Part shown: positions 52,096-61,745 of the stretch, piece by piece
Position numbering within the stretch: position 1 is the stretch's first letter
Layout of the letters: every line of letters starts with the position of its first letter
NCBI GenBank assembly: GCA_025462725.1
Contig: JAOAPE010000001.1
Location: forward strand, 1 to 64,000
DNA: 64,000 bases
Direction of reading: 5' to 3'
From: Terriglobales bacterium
Lineage (GTDB): Bacteria; Acidobacteriota; Terriglobia; Terriglobales; Acidobacteriaceae
The notes under the pieces: generated by a model
Told to the model about the DNA's origin: nothing
Seen by the model: the letters and a program-made list of their open reading frames with translations, nothing else
Database searches by the model: none
Position numbers and translations under genes: made by a program

Positions 52096-55000
52096 CTACC
52101 CCAACAACTCCTTCACGCCCGCTATAACCATATCCGCCGATGTTGACTTCAACACATACTTCAGCGTCCCGCCCGGCGAGAACTGCGCACCTTTGTTGGA
52201 TGCAACAAACCCGGCCAGCTTCGCCGGATCGATCTCCGCCGTTTCCGTGAACTTGATATGCATGATGTTCTGCTTGCGATCGATGCCCGCTACCCCTACT
52301 CGCTGGCACAACATCTTTAGCGCTGTGGCGTCGAGCAAGTTGCGTACCGGAGCCGGCGGCTCGCCGTATCTGTCGGCCAGTTCTGCCCGGACATCCGCCA
52401 ACTGCTCCTCATTCTCCACTCCGGCAATGCGCTTATACATACGCAGGCGTTGGTTCTCTTCCGTTACATACTCACTGGGGATACGCAGATTCAGCGCCAA
52501 ATTAAGCTGCGTGGTGACTGTATCCGCCTGCTGCTCGCCCTTGATCTCGCGGACCGTCCGCTCCAGCATCGACGTGTACATCTCGAACCCGATCGACTCC
52601 ACGTGCCCGCTCTGCTCTCCGCCGAGCATGTTGCCCGCGCCGCGGAGTTCGAGATCGAGCGCCGCGATCTTGAATCCCGCACCGAGGTCAGAGAACTCTT
52701 TCAACGCCGCCAGCCGACGCCGCGCGATCGGCGTCAACTCCTGCTCTGCCGGAATCAGTAGATACGCATACGACCGCCGATTCGATCTCCCCACGCGCCC
52801 GCGCAGTTGATAAAGCTCTGACAATCCGTGCCGGTCAGCGCGATTGATCATGATGGTGTTGCACAGCGGAATGTCCAGGCCGTTCTCGATGATCGTCGTC
52901 GCCACTAAAACATCAGCTTCGTGGCGCATGAACGCGAGCATCGTCCTTTCAAGTTCTCCCTCTGACATTTGCCCATGCCCAACGATCACCCGCGCCTTGG
53001 GCACCAGCTCTTTGAGCTTCGCTGCAATCTCGTAAATGCTCTCCACACGGTTGTGTACGAAAAATGCCTGGCCGCCGCGTTCAAGTTCATGCTCGATCGC
53101 CGACTTGATCAGCTTCTCATCAAATGCTGCAACTACAGTCTGAATCGCCATGCGGTCGCGCGGTGGCGTCTCGATCACGCTCATATCACGCAATCCCACT
53201 AGTGACATGTGCAGTGTTCGCGGTATAGGCGTCGCCGACATCGTCAGCACATCCACCTCTGTTTTCATTTGCTTCAAGCGTTCCTTGTGGCGCACACCGA
53301 AGCGCTGCTCTTCGTCCACCACCAGCAATCCCAGATCAGGGAACTTCAAATCTTTTGAGAGCAGCCGGTGCGTGCCGATCAGAATATCGACCTTCCCCTG
53401 CTCCACTTTTTCGACGATCTCTTTCTGCTGCTTCGCTGTTCTGAAGCGCGAGATCATCTCGATCGCAATAGGAAACGCCGCGAACCTTTGCTTGAAAGTC
53501 TCGAAGTGCTGGAACGCCAGCACGGTGGTCGGTGCCAGCACCGCCACTTGCTTCCCATCATTCACTGCCTTGAACGCTGCGCGCATCGCCACTTCAGTCT
53601 TGCCGTAGCCCACATCGCCGCACAACAAGCGGTCCATCGGCATCGTCGATTCCATGTCGCGCTTAATGTCCGCTGCGGACGTCGCCTGGTCATTCGTCTC
53701 GTTGTATTCGAATGCGTCTTCGAACTCGCGCTGGAACTGATTGTCCGGCGCGAAGGCGTGTCCCATCGCTGTTTTGCGCTCCGCATACAATTTCAAGAGT
53801 TCGTCGGCCATGTCCTGCATGGCCTTCTTCACCCGCGCCTTCGTCTTGGCCCAAGCCGTGCCGCCCAACCTGCTCAATAGCGGACGTCCGCCCTCAGTCG
53901 AACGATACTTCTGTATCAGGTCCAACCGTGTCAGCGGAACATAGAGCTTCGCGGCCTCAGCGAATTCCAGCACCATGAACTCGCCCTTCGCCTCGCCATC
54001 CACTTGCGCGATCTCTTTTAGCCCGCGATACTCCGCGATCCCGTGCTCCACGTGCACCACGAAATCGCCGATCGCCAGATCGCGGAAATCCGACATGAAT
54101 GTCGACACCAGCGACTTCTGCCGCAGCGGACGCTTCACCACCACTTCAGAATCGTCGAACAGGTCGTAAGCGCCGAAGAGCGTCAGCTTCGACTCCGGCA
54201 GCGCCACTCCATTCGGCACCGTCGCTCTCACGATTGTCGTCGCCGTCAGGTCACCCGTGGCGTATGCCGTCTCATCAAGAAAGGTTTCGCTGCTGCCCGC
54301 CTTCGGGGTGCGCGAACCCAGTCGGAAGTGCACTCCGTACTCGCTGAAGATGTCCGCGAGCCTCTCGACCTCTCCCATGTTGGGCGCAGCAAAGATTACG
54401 CGCTCGCCCGCCGCGCTCAGCTTCTTTACCTCTTCCACCATCGCCGGAACTGATCCGTGAAATTTCATCGTCGGCTGCGATCGAAAATCAACCAAATCGC
54501 CGTCAACATCCGGTGTCACACTGAGCTCTTCCACATCCGCTCCGGGAACCGACTGCACCAGCGATTGCCACTCATCCGGCGGAATGAATATCTCTTCGGG
54601 CTTCACCAGCGCGCCCACTCCGCTGCGGTCGTGTGTCGCTTCCACCTTCTCCCACCAGCGGTCGCTCTCCGTCTTGATCGCGGACGGCTCATCCAGCAAC
54701 ACCAGCGCGTTCGGCATGAGGTCGAACAATGTTTGGTTTGCCCCGGCAATCGTGGCGTAAAACTCCCATCCCGGAAAAACCGTTACGCCCGTCGCTTGCA
54801 TCGCTTCCGTCACGCTCTGCTCTGAACCGCCGATACGGCTTCCCGACAAACGCGCATGGATCGCCGCCAAAGTTGTTTCGCTTACCGGGGTTTCTGAGAG
54901 CGGCAGCAGTACAACATCATCCACTGGCGTCGACGACCTCTGGCTCGCAGGATCGAACTTCCGTATCGATTCCACGTCATCGCCAAAGAACTCGATACGC

Positions 55001-55608
55001 ACCGGCCTGTCCGCTTCCGGCGGATACACATCCAATATCCCGCCGCGCAACGCATACTGCCCCGGCATTTCCACCACATCCGCCGCGCTGTATCCCACAA
55101 CATTTAAATGCTGTATCAACTGCTCCGGATCAAGCGACTCCGCTCGTCGCACCACGCGCGCCAGATCAGCATAGAATTCCGCCGACTGCAGCCGCATTGA
55201 CGCCGCTTCCATCGGCGCGATCACGATCTCGACTTCGTTACTGGCAATCTTCCAAAGCGTCGTCGCCCGCTCTTCCTGTATCTCTGGATGAGGCGACAAG
55301 TTTTCATACGGAAGCACGTCATAGGCAGGCAGCATCGCCACCGCGTCTGGATGCGCCGCTCCGGTCAAATCACAAAACGACTGCAACACCGGCAATAGCT
55401 CTTCGCCGCCACGATTGTTGGCGACGATTACCAGCAGCGGCTTCGAGATCGCGCGCCGCAACAGCGCCAAATGCAGCGCTTTTCCTGTCGATGTCAGTCC
55501 GGAGACACGAATCCGCCCCGCGCGGGCTTTTAGGAGGGCCGCCGCACGCTGAAATGCTGTGGATTTTTCCGCATCCGCAAGAATTTCACGGACAAAGGGA
55601 AGGATCAT
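52096..55608 (-). CDS. mfd: transcription-repair coupling factor
   Basis: An 1170-residue Mfd. The N-terminal UvrB-homology region (GGILDVYPPEADRPVRIEFFGDDVESIRKFDP), the RNA-polymerase-interacting CarD-like domain (IGDFVVHVEHGIAEYRGLKEI), the RecG-like helicase motors (LLCGDVGYGKTEVAMRAAF; VVDEEQRFGVRHKERL; SATPIPRTLHMS; QLRGRVGRSNRRSYAYLL) and the C-terminal TRCF domain (SEYVTEENQRLRMYKRIA) are in the usual order. It removes stalled RNA polymerase and recruits UvrA. Full length. Confidence 0.98.
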   Translation of the reverse strand: MILPFVREILADAEKSTAFQRAAALLKARAGRIRVSGLTSTGKALHLALLRRAISKPLLVIVANNRGGEELLPVLQSFCDLTGAAHPDAVAMLPAYDVLPYENLSPHPEIQEERATTLWKIASNEVEIVIAPMEAASMRLQSAEFYADLARVVRRAESLDPEQLIQHLNVVGYSAADVVEMPGQYALRGGILDVYPPEADRPVRIEFFGDDVESIRKFDPASQRSSTPVDDVVLLPLSETPVSETTLAAIHARLSGSRIGGSEQSVTEAMQATGVTVFPGWEFYATIAGANQTLFDLMPNALVLLDEPSAIKTESDRWWEKVEATHDRSGVGALVKPEEIFIPPDEWQSLVQSVPGADVEELSVTPDVDGDLVDFRSQPTMKFHGSVPAMVEEVKKLSAAGERVIFAAPNMGEVERLADIFSEYGVHFRLGSRTPKAGSSETFLDETAYATGDLTATTIVRATVPNGVALPESKLTLFGAYDLFDDSEVVVKRPLRQKSLVSTFMSDFRDLAIGDFVVHVEHGIAEYRGLKEIAQVDGEAKGEFMVLEFAEAAKLYVPLTRLDLIQKYRSTEGGRPLLSRLGGTAWAKTKARVKKAMQDMADELLKLYAERKTAMGHAFAPDNQFQREFEDAFEYNETNDQATSAADIKRDMESTMPMDRLLCGDVGYGKTEVAMRAAFKAVNDGKQVAVLAPTTVLAFQHFETFKQRFAAFPIAIEMISRFRTAKQQKEIVEKVEQGKVDILIGTHRLLSKDLKFPDLGLLVVDEEQRFGVRHKERLKQMKTEVDVLTMSATPIPRTLHMSLVGLRDMSVIETPPRDRMAIQTVVAAFDEKLIKSAIEHELERGGQAFFVHNRVESIYEIAAKLKELVPKARVIVGHGQMSEGELERTMLAFMRHEADVLVATTIIENGLDIPLCNTIMINRADRHGLSELYQLRGRVGRSNRRSYAYLLIPAEQELTPIARRRLAALKEFSDLGAGFKIAALDLELRGAGNMLGGEQSGHVESIGFEMYTSMLERTVREIKGEQQADTVTTQLNLALNLRIPSEYVTEENQRLRMYKRIAGVENEEQLADVRAELADRYGEPPAPVRNLLDATALKMLCQRVGVAGIDRKQNIMHIKFTETAEIDPAKLAGFVASNKGAQFSPGGTLKYVLKSTSADMVIAGVKELLG

Positions 55609-55960
55609 GCAGCCTTAATTCTAACAAAAACTCTCATCCCTCGATTTCGACTTTGTTAAAGCGCCCGAGGCGCGAAAGGGAATAGGCCCGCCCGTAAGGG
55701 CGGGGGTAGAAGCGGAAACTCATATCGAGCGCCAGCGGCGCGACAGGCGTACCTCATAGGTGCCCCACGTTTACGAAGCCAATGCGGGCATTTCCCTAAG
55801 GACGCCGCGTACCCACACTGAGCGAAGCGATTGTGGATGACTTCTTAATCAAAGACAGATGATTAATACAAATCACCCTTTTTTGTCACTTTTCCACAAC
55901 GGTCCACGTGGAACATTTCTCCGCTGTTAAAATCCTTTTTTCAATTCAGGAGATTTATTC
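55609..55960. other. 352-bp non-coding region before ridA
   Basis: Divergent spacer between mfd and ridA without a plausible gene. It holds a perfect CCCGCCC/GGGCGGG hairpin with a GTAA loop (55687-55704) that lacks a T run, a few short strings of repeat character, and a 16-bp parS-like palindrome at 55900-55915. Confidence 0.6.
55900..55915. promoter_or_regulatory. parS-like palindrome
   Basis: CGGTCCACGTGGAACA matches the ParB-binding consensus TGTTYCACGTGRAACA at 14 of 16 positions, with the right half exact. A single site 46 bp before ridA could equally be a CACGTG operator; ParB genes are not in the window. Confidence 0.35.
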
Positions 55961-56338
55961 ATGCGCGAAGCAGTTGCTACAAAAGATGCGCCGCAAGCCA
56001 TCGGACCATACTCACAAGCCATCAAGGCCAACGGATTCGTCTTTGTCTCCGGACAAACACCCATCGATCCCACCACTGGCCAAGTCACCGCTGTTACCGT
56101 CGCGGACCAGACGGAGCGCGCCTTGAAGAATATCGAAGCCATTCTCGCGGCAGCAGGAACCAGCATGGATAAAGTAGTTCGTTGCGGAGTGTTCTTGAAG
56201 AACATGGGCGACTTCACTGCGATGAACGAGGTCTACGCAAAGCACTTCCCGGCGCCGCCACCGGCGCGGACCACGATCGAAGCTGCGCGGCTACCAAAGG
56301 ACGTTCTAGTAGAGATCGACGTCATCGCACTCGCATAA
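55961..56338 (+). CDS. ridA: RidA family enamine/imine deaminase
   Basis: A 125-residue RidA (YjgF/YER057c/UK114). The active-site region carries Tyr in APQAIGPYSQAIKANG, GQTPIDPTTGQV, the VVRCGVFLKNMGDF strand with conserved Arg, and PPPARTTIEAARLPKDVLVEIDVIA. It hydrolyses reactive 2-aminoacrylate-type enamines from PLP enzymes. AGGAG precedes the ATG. Single gene. Confidence 0.96.
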   Translation: MREAVATKDAPQAIGPYSQAIKANGFVFVSGQTPIDPTTGQVTAVTVADQTERALKNIEAILAAAGTSMDKVVRCGVFLKNMGDFTAMNEVYAKHFPAPPPARTTIEAARLPKDVLVEIDVIALA

Positions 56339-56341
56339 ATC

Positions 56342-57613
56342 TCAGCGGCTGCTTAGCAAGATGACTGTGGCGTCGTCGGCAGCGGGGCGGTTTCCGGAGA
56401 AGAGGCATATCTCTTCGAGGATGGTGTCTGCTGAGAGTTGGTCATCGTTGAAACAGCAGAGCAGGCGCGATGTGCCGAACTCTTCGTCGGCAGGATCCCA
56501 CGCTTCAGTGATTCCATCGGTGTAGAACAGTAGCTTGAAATTTTCTCCAAGTTGCACGATCGTTTCTGAGTATTCCGATTCTTGGATGCCGAGCGGCAAT
56601 CCGGAATCAGTGTCTAGAAAACTTGTGTTGTCGCCATCGTGAAATAGCGGCAGCGGATGTCCTGCGTTGGCGAAGCTCAGAGTGCGAGTTGCCGGATCGA
56701 GCACAGCGAAGACCATGGTGACAAAGCGGCCGCACGGAAAATCTTCAATCAACACGCGGTTCAATGCGCTGAGAATGTCTCTTGGTGACGACAGAGTTTT
56801 TGTAAGTGTGCGCAAGATGGCGCGGGTAGCGGCCATCAGCATCGCGGCGGCCATTCCTTTTCCGGAGACATCGGCGAGCACCAACGCCCACTTGCCATCC
56901 GCGAGAGGGATGTAGTCAAACCAATCTCCGCCGACGGCACCGGCAGAGACGCATTGCGCTTCGATCCTGATGCCCGGAACTTGTGGAGTGAAATTCGGCA
57001 GTAGCGATTGCTGTATCTGTCGCGCTTCTTGTTGCTCCACCCGCATGTGTTCTTTCTCGCTGCGCTCTTTTTGAAATAGCTGCGCGTTCTCAACGGCGAC
57101 GGCGATGTGCATCGCCACTTGCTGAAGCACTGCTCGGTGCGCGCGGGGAAAGCCGTCCAACTCCGGATGCGCGGCGCTGAAGACGCCGATAACACGCTCG
57201 CCGATCTTGAGCGGAATGACAATCTCGGAGCGCGTCTCCGCATGGCAGCGGATGTAGCGCGGTTCAATGTTGACGTCAGGCGCGTAGTACGGATGCCCGC
57301 TGGCCGCAACAAGACTAACCAAGCCAGCATCACGCGCGAACCTCGTCCCCTTCAGATGAATGGGGCAACCGCGGGTCGCGGCAATTACGAGATCTCCCCG
57401 TTCAACATCCTTCAGCAGAATGCAGCTTTCCGCGCAGCCGAATGATGGCGCGAGATCGTCGACGATGTAGTCGAGCAAACGATCCAGGTCGAGAATGGAG
57501 TTGATCTCGTGGGACGCCTGCTCGAGATGGACCAAATCTTCGATCCGTTGTGGCGGAAGGTCGTAGTGTGGCGGGTAAGTAGTACTGAAGCGCTGGTGCG
57601 GACTGGTAGACAT
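56342..57613 (-). CDS. GAF-domain SpoIIE/RsbU-type serine phosphatase
   Basis: A 423-residue protein. An N-terminal GAF domain (residues about 25-190: LEQASHEINSILDLDRLL, SEIVIPLKIGERVIGVFSAAH, VAVAVENAQLFQ) is joined by a coiled segment (KERSEKEHMRVEQQEARQIQQSLLP) to a PP2C-like SpoIIE domain with VGGDWFDYIPL, LVLADVSGKGMAAAMLMA, NAGHPLPL and FYTDGITEA. It should dephosphorylate an anti-anti-sigma protein in response to a small-molecule or redox signal sensed by GAF. No partner Rsb genes are adjacent. Confidence 0.92.
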   Translation of the reverse strand: MSTSPHQRFSTTYPPHYDLPPQRIEDLVHLEQASHEINSILDLDRLLDYIVDDLAPSFGCAESCILLKDVERGDLVIAATRGCPIHLKGTRFARDAGLVSLVAASGHPYYAPDVNIEPRYIRCHAETRSEIVIPLKIGERVIGVFSAAHPELDGFPRAHRAVLQQVAMHIAVAVENAQLFQKERSEKEHMRVEQQEARQIQQSLLPNFTPQVPGIRIEAQCVSAGAVGGDWFDYIPLADGKWALVLADVSGKGMAAAMLMAATRAILRTLTKTLSSPRDILSALNRVLIEDFPCGRFVTMVFAVLDPATRTLSFANAGHPLPLFHDGDNTSFLDTDSGLPLGIQESEYSETIVQLGENFKLLFYTDGITEAWDPADEEFGTSRLLCCFNDDQLSADTILEEICLFSGNRPAADDATVILLSSR

Positions 57614-57691
57614 GAGATGCCCCTGAATCTCTGCATCGGACTAGGTTAGAGATGCTCGCAAGAACGGCGGGATTCTTTATTGAGAGCAGGA

Positions 57692-57722
57692 AAAAAGCCT
57701 CCCGGAATGCGAGAGGCTTTTT
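57692..57722 (-). terminator. terminator after rpmB
   Basis: On the minus strand AAAAGCCTC pairs with GAGGCTTTT around an eleven-base loop and ends in TTTT; positions 57693-57701 and 57713-57721. It separates rpmB from the SpoIIE-type phosphatase gene. Confidence 0.85.
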
Positions 57723-57740
57723 AGTTGAAGCTTAAAACTG

Positions 57741-57974
57741 TTAGCTAGCTTTGGCGGCTGCCTTTGTTGCCACGTAATTGCGGGGAACAGCCTTGGTGAC
57801 TTTGCCGCTGCGGATGCACGATGTGCATGCGCGAATACGCTTGCTGACGCCCTTGACCTGCGCCTTTACGGGACGAAGGTTCACGTTCCAACGTCGCTTG
57901 GTGACGTTGTTGGCGTGGCTGATGTTGTTACCAAACCGCGGGCCTTTGCCGCAGATATCGCATATTTGTGCCAT
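57741..57974 (-). CDS. rpmB: 50S ribosomal protein L28
   Basis: A 77-residue L28 beginning [20 protein letters not shown]. The zinc cysteines are kept (CDICGK and CTSC), followed by [17 protein letters not shown] and [19 protein letters not shown] lies eight bases before the ATG at 57974; the longer in-frame extension to 58097 adds 41 residues foreign to the family. A single gene with its own terminator. Confidence 0.97.
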   Translation of the reverse strand: MAQICDICGKGPRFGNNISHANNVTKRRWNVNLRPVKAQVKGVSKRIRACTSCIRSGKVTKAVPRNYVATKAAAKAS

Positions 57975-58145
57975 GACTCTTGCTCCAGAACTTATTTCCG
58001 GCTCCAACCAAAAAGCTTTCAGGGAAGCTCGCTGCAGGAGGGATGAGAACTTGATACGTAAGGGTCTAAGTATATGGGAGTTGAGGGAATTAGGCAAGCT
58101 GGGTGGCGCTGTCGGTTATCAGCTGTCGGCTGTCGGTTAACGTCA

Positions 58146-58190
58146 AAGGCAAAGCCTTTAGCCGCGGATTGACGCAGATAAATGCGGATC
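58146..58190. repeat. dispersed repeat, inverted copy
   Basis: GGCAAAGCCTTTAGCCGCGG then ATTGACGCAGATAAATGCGG is the reverse-complement form of the CGCGTTCATC family, in the rpmB upstream gap. Confidence 0.65.
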
Positions 58191-58286
58191 AAGCCCTCGC
58201 ATGAAAGAGAAATCAGAACAGATAAGGAGATGATCTGAGTTCCGGAACAGAATGCGGGCCAAGGGTGTCAAAATGGCTAGCCCACT

Positions 58287-59630
58287 ATGTTAAGTCGCCG
58301 CGCATTTCTTATTTTTTTCCTTTTCGCTCTGACTTTCACATCAACCCTGTCCTGGGCTTGTGAGTGCTCGAACTCAACCCCCATCCAAAAGTCTGCCGAG
58401 AAGTACAGAAATCGAGCTGTATTTACAGCCCGCATCATCCAGCTCATGGGCCACAGATATGAATGGGGCGACAAGCAGTATTCAGACGTGGCGCTTGCCG
58501 TTGTTCATGAGCGCTACTGGGGGCTGCCTTGGTACTGGCCTAAAGTGGTGATCTTGTCAGGCCAATATCCTTGCGACATGGCGATGGCGAAGGACGAAGA
58601 ATACATCGTTGCAGGTCGTCGCATGCGGTACGGGATAATCGATGTTGCCCTCTGCAGCGGAACCAAGCCTCTCAAGATGGGTGAACTTGACCTCCGCACT
58701 CTAGATGGGTCGAATTGCAGGGCTCCAGGCGGCACCCTCATTGGAAAACTCTATAAAGATTCACCCACCGGCTGGGCGGAACGGTTACCCTACGTTGCGG
58801 AGACGCTTACCCTACGAGATCCTAGCGGCCGTCTTATCCATGTCAAAACTGACAAGGAAGGGATCTTTGAACTTCGCCATTCTTCAGCAGGCGAATATTT
58901 CATTGATCCTAAACTTTCTGGCAACAAATACGTGAAGCGTGCCTCCCTTAAACTCCGAGAAGGCGAATGTTTAGACAGCTCAATGGAGGTCTACCCATAT
59001 GTCATTTCAGGAACCGTCTCCGGACTAAAGCCACCAGGAGATTGGCCGCCATCAGTAGAACTAATACCGCTGTCCAAAACGGGACAAAAAGCTTTGAGGG
59101 TCTTGGCCGAACCGAGTGGAAAGTTCTTCTTCGAAAAAGTACCGGAGGGAGAATACCTGCTTGGTGTAAACCTAACGTCGCCACCAAGCCCGCACGCCGC
59201 TTATCCGCCTACCTATTACCCCGGCACTACTCTTCCGAAAAAAGCAAAAGTAGTTACCATTAGAAAAGATCCAATAGCCGGTTCGCTCGACTTTGCTGTC
59301 ACACGATTGCGATTAGAAAGGGTACCTTTGACTGTGGCTTTCGCTGACGGTACGCCCGCACCTCAATGGTACGCAGACCTCGAGCTGGCTCCGCTAGATA
59401 AAAGCACATGGACAAAAATTGACGAAACAATCGGTTGGAGCACCGAAAACAAGAGCGTGGGACTGGGGGGTCTCATGGGAATCGCCGGGCGCCATCACCG
59501 TGTCATCGCGCGTGAAAAGACTCTTGATGGATCTGCGGGGCGTTGCTCTGATCCGGTCGAACTCGATGCCCGGCACGATGCCAAGCCGATTCGACTCGTC
59601 CTGACACACCAATGCGTGGAGAATCGTTAA
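58287..59630 (+). CDS. secreted protein with CxC N-terminus and carboxypeptidase-regulatory-like repeats
   Basis: A 447-residue protein. After a signal peptide (FLIFFLFALTFTSTLSWA) the mature chain starts CECSN, the CxC opening of NTR/TIMP-like domains, followed by further Cys in GQYPCDMA and DVALCSG. Two carboxypeptidase-regulatory-like beta domains follow (residues about 150-300: LTLRDPSGRLIHVKTDKEGIFELRH and GTVSGLKPPGDWPPSVELIPLS). The role is unknown; such domains often bind proteins outside the cell. It overlaps the next convergent gene by four bases. Confidence 0.78.
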   Translation: MLSRRAFLIFFLFALTFTSTLSWACECSNSTPIQKSAEKYRNRAVFTARIIQLMGHRYEWGDKQYSDVALAVVHERYWGLPWYWPKVVILSGQYPCDMAMAKDEEYIVAGRRMRYGIIDVALCSGTKPLKMGELDLRTLDGSNCRAPGGTLIGKLYKDSPTGWAERLPYVAETLTLRDPSGRLIHVKTDKEGIFELRHSSAGEYFIDPKLSGNKYVKRASLKLREGECLDSSMEVYPYVISGTVSGLKPPGDWPPSVELIPLSKTGQKALRVLAEPSGKFFFEKVPEGEYLLGVNLTSPPSPHAAYPPTYYPGTTLPKKAKVVTIRKDPIAGSLDFAVTRLRLERVPLTVAFADGTPAPQWYADLELAPLDKSTWTKIDETIGWSTENKSVGLGGLMGIAGRHHRVIAREKTLDGSAGRCSDPVELDARHDAKPIRLVLTHQCVENR

Positions 59631-60109
59631 AGTCCAGCGAGGGCGCTTTTCCGAAAAAAGAGAGCACAGGTCAGTGCGCAAGTGACGCTCAAGATCCAGC
59701 AGAGGAGGACTCCCATGGGACTGAGCCAGATCCGAAAATCATTGAGGGGCCGCAAATAGAGAAGGCCATCAAAGAACGGAAAGAGTATTCCAAAGACAAA
59801 TCCAAGAATCGCAGATTCCAGCAGTAATCGTCTGTTGGTGCGGATGAGATGCTTGCGGTGATAAACCCAGCGGCTCCAAACCATTCCAGCAAGTAGACCG
59901 TACGGTCCGAAGCTTACAGCTGTTATCGGCGAAACGAGCAAAGCGTTCTTCAAAATCTCAAGCACGTTGGGAAACGAGCGAGTAATCAAAGTCAACGATA
60001 GAGGGATCGCCAGAGCTGAAAGCCCGGTCACAAGCAACGCGTTGAATGCGCCAGCTTTCAGCGCAAACGCAACATACGAATCCCCGCTGGATCTAGGACG
60101 AGCTTCCAT
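59627..60109 (-). CDS. hypothetical four-helix membrane protein
   Basis: A 160-residue protein with four hydrophobic segments (ALKAGAFNALLVTGLSALAIPLSLTLI, SPITAVSFGPYGLLAGMVW, LLESAILGFVFGILFPFFDGL, LSPMGVLLCWILSVTCALTCALFF). I know no family. The start at 60109 (MEARPRSSGDSY) is chosen because the 21 residues before it are basic and without conservation-like character; an ATG at 60172 would add them. It ends against the convergent gene at 59630. Confidence 0.6.
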   Translation of the reverse strand: MEARPRSSGDSYVAFALKAGAFNALLVTGLSALAIPLSLTLITRSFPNVLEILKNALLVSPITAVSFGPYGLLAGMVWSRWVYHRKHLIRTNRRLLLESAILGFVFGILFPFFDGLLYLRPLNDFRIWLSPMGVLLCWILSVTCALTCALFFRKSALAGL

Positions 60110-60510
60110 GGTAAGGGCTGATTGTACAGTCCATCTCTGAAGCCTGCCTTCCAGACGCGAAGGCAAAAACAATCAGCGCCGACGATTAACGCAAATAAAC
60201 GCGGATAAAACCAAAAGCAAAAGCGAATTTAACCGCGGATAAGGGACGGATCAAGGCGGATTGAAGAACAGAGCGAACCTCAGGGGCTAAAGCCCCACAA
60301 CATTTTTCAGCTGTAATGCAGGCCTGAAGGCCCATTCGACTTCGCTCAGGGCAGGCTCTGCTCCACCCGAAAGCAAGGACAGCCCCGATGAAGCTGATGA
60401 AGGTGGATAGACGAGCAGATCAAATGCATAGATCCTTCGACTCCGCTGCGCTTCGCTCAGGACGACAAGTCGCCAAAATGTCGTTGCTAGTGCAGGCCTT
60501 GGTCGTGTCG
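60110..60510. repeat. 400-bp repeat-filled intergenic region
   Basis: No gene. It contains two inverted CGCGGATAA-type repeat copies (about 60181-60260), TTCGACTTCGCTCAGG (60335-60350), and one copy of a 48-bp repeat (60421-60468). These abut the truncated TPR gene. Confidence 0.7.
60421..60468 (-). repeat. 48-bp repeat, copy B1 (inverted)
   Basis: Reverse complement of the repeat at 61746-61793 with 46 of 48 bases identical. The shared core is CCTGAGCGAAGCGCAGCG followed by GAGTCGAAGGATCTATG. The two copies face each other across 1.3 kb. Confidence 0.85.
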
Positions 60511-61116
60511 CTAGGCGCAAGATCCTTCGCGCCAGAAACAAGGCGCTCTGGATGACACACATTGATTTCGATTACACAGCCGGGGGGCGGCCATTCTGTA
60601 GTAGGTAAAAGCGAGTCCCTGCTGCGCATCGAGAAGCTCCGGTGCCAGCTGCGTCGCCAGCCGATACTCTCCGACAGCCAGTTCCCAGGTCTCCACTTTG
60701 CGCAATATGCCCGCTGCCGCGAAATGCAAATCTGCGTTCTTCGGATTCGCTTGCACGGATCCCATCAATTGTTTGTACGCGCCTTCATAATTCTCAGAGC
60801 CGATAGCCGAAGCTACTTTCAGCAAAGACGTAAGCCCCTCATCGGTGCCGAGAGATTTTGGAGATGGTTTCGTCTTCTTCAACTCAGCTATCGCGGAGTC
60901 CGCCGCGCCTGCCGAATGGAGTGCCTTGAGAAGTTCGTCATCGTAGGAGAGAACGCCCCGCTGCTTGATCTGCGCCAACAGATGTTCTTCGGTCATGCCG
61001 CCGATGGCCCAAGCCAAAAGCTGCTGCGCAGGAATCTTTTCAGTTGTTTGGGAGAATGTCTGTTGGAAGGAAACAAAGAACAAGACTAGAGCGCAGCAAC
61101 GCGACAAATGCTTCAA
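60511..61116 (-). pseudogene. TPR protein, N-terminal half
   Basis: A signal peptide (LSRCCALVLFFVSFQQTFSQ) is followed by a segment TEEHLLAQIKQRGVLSYDDELLKALHSAGAADSAIAEL and by a first TPR (NYEGAYKQLMGSVQANPKNADLHFAAAGILRK, AVGEYRLATQLAPELLDAQQGLAFTYYRM). The reading frame then runs into a dispersed repeat at 60558 and ends 15 codons later with unrelated residues, so the TPR array is cut. The start is a TTG (61116) with GAGG upstream. The missing continuation looks like the gene at 61841-63487 on the other strand. Confidence 0.7.
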
Positions 61117-61313
61117 AGGGGGCCTCTTTTCTAGATTGAGAGGGAAAGTATATGGCACGTCAAAAAGAGAGTGAATCGCAAAAGGCCCAAGGTGTTTACT
61201 AGAAGTAGGCGCCAAAGTCGTGGTTCCTTCGTGCCGCGCCCGCCTTTGAGTATCGATTCTGGTGTTGATCTTAGACCCGCTTTGATTTGTCTTAACTGAG
61301 AGCCGACAGCTGT

Positions 61314-61724
61314 TCACCCGTATATCGCCCCACTCCCACCAGGCACCAGCCTGCCACCCGCAGCCCGAATCACCTTGCACTCTTCACAAGGACATATCAT
61401 CCGCAAAAACTCCCACGAATAAATCCCGGTGCGATGCCCATCATTCCACACGAATGAGATCGCATACTTCCCGACAGGCGTGACCTCAGTCGGCCTTACC
61501 GGTTCCTTGTACATCGGCAGCGCACCTTTTGCTGCCGCCGGTTTCGGAGCCTCTCCAAATCCCACTCCCGCTTTTTCGCGCTCGTCATCGCACGTCGCAC
61601 AAGGGCACGCATCCCTCAGCAACTGAAACTTGTACGCGCTGCGATGCCCATCCTCCCAGTCAATCTCCATCCCCGTACCGGAGGTCTTGTTCACACGCAC
61701 ATTCTTGGGCTCAGAGGACGGCAT
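61314..61724 (-). CDS. DUF971 family protein
   Basis: A 136-residue protein with two related halves: IDWEDGHRSAYKFQLLRDACPCATC (first) and FVWNDGHRTGIYSWEFLRMICPCEEC (second). The pair of CPCxxC motifs and WxDGHxSxYxxxxLR is the DUF971/GBBH-like N-terminal domain, which often accompanies Fe-S cluster carrier or gamma-butyrobetaine hydroxylase proteins. It may hold a Zn or Fe-S site. It lies inside the segment between the two 48-bp inverted repeats. Confidence 0.88.
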   Translation of the reverse strand: MPSSEPKNVRVNKTSGTGMEIDWEDGHRSAYKFQLLRDACPCATCDDEREKAGVGFGEAPKPAAAKGALPMYKEPVRPTEVTPVGKYAISFVWNDGHRTGIYSWEFLRMICPCEECKVIRAAGGRLVPGGSGAIYG

Positions 61725-61745
61725 GCCTTCAGTATAAATCGCTGG

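Noticed and set aside
54729-55685. A 318-codon open frame on the plus strand.
   Set aside because: Antisense to mfd, with low-complexity Pro/Arg/Ser composition and no recognisable domain.
55687-55704. CCCGCCC-GTAA-GGGCGGG as a terminator of mfd or ridA.
   Set aside because: No T run on either side and it lies upstream of both divergent genes.
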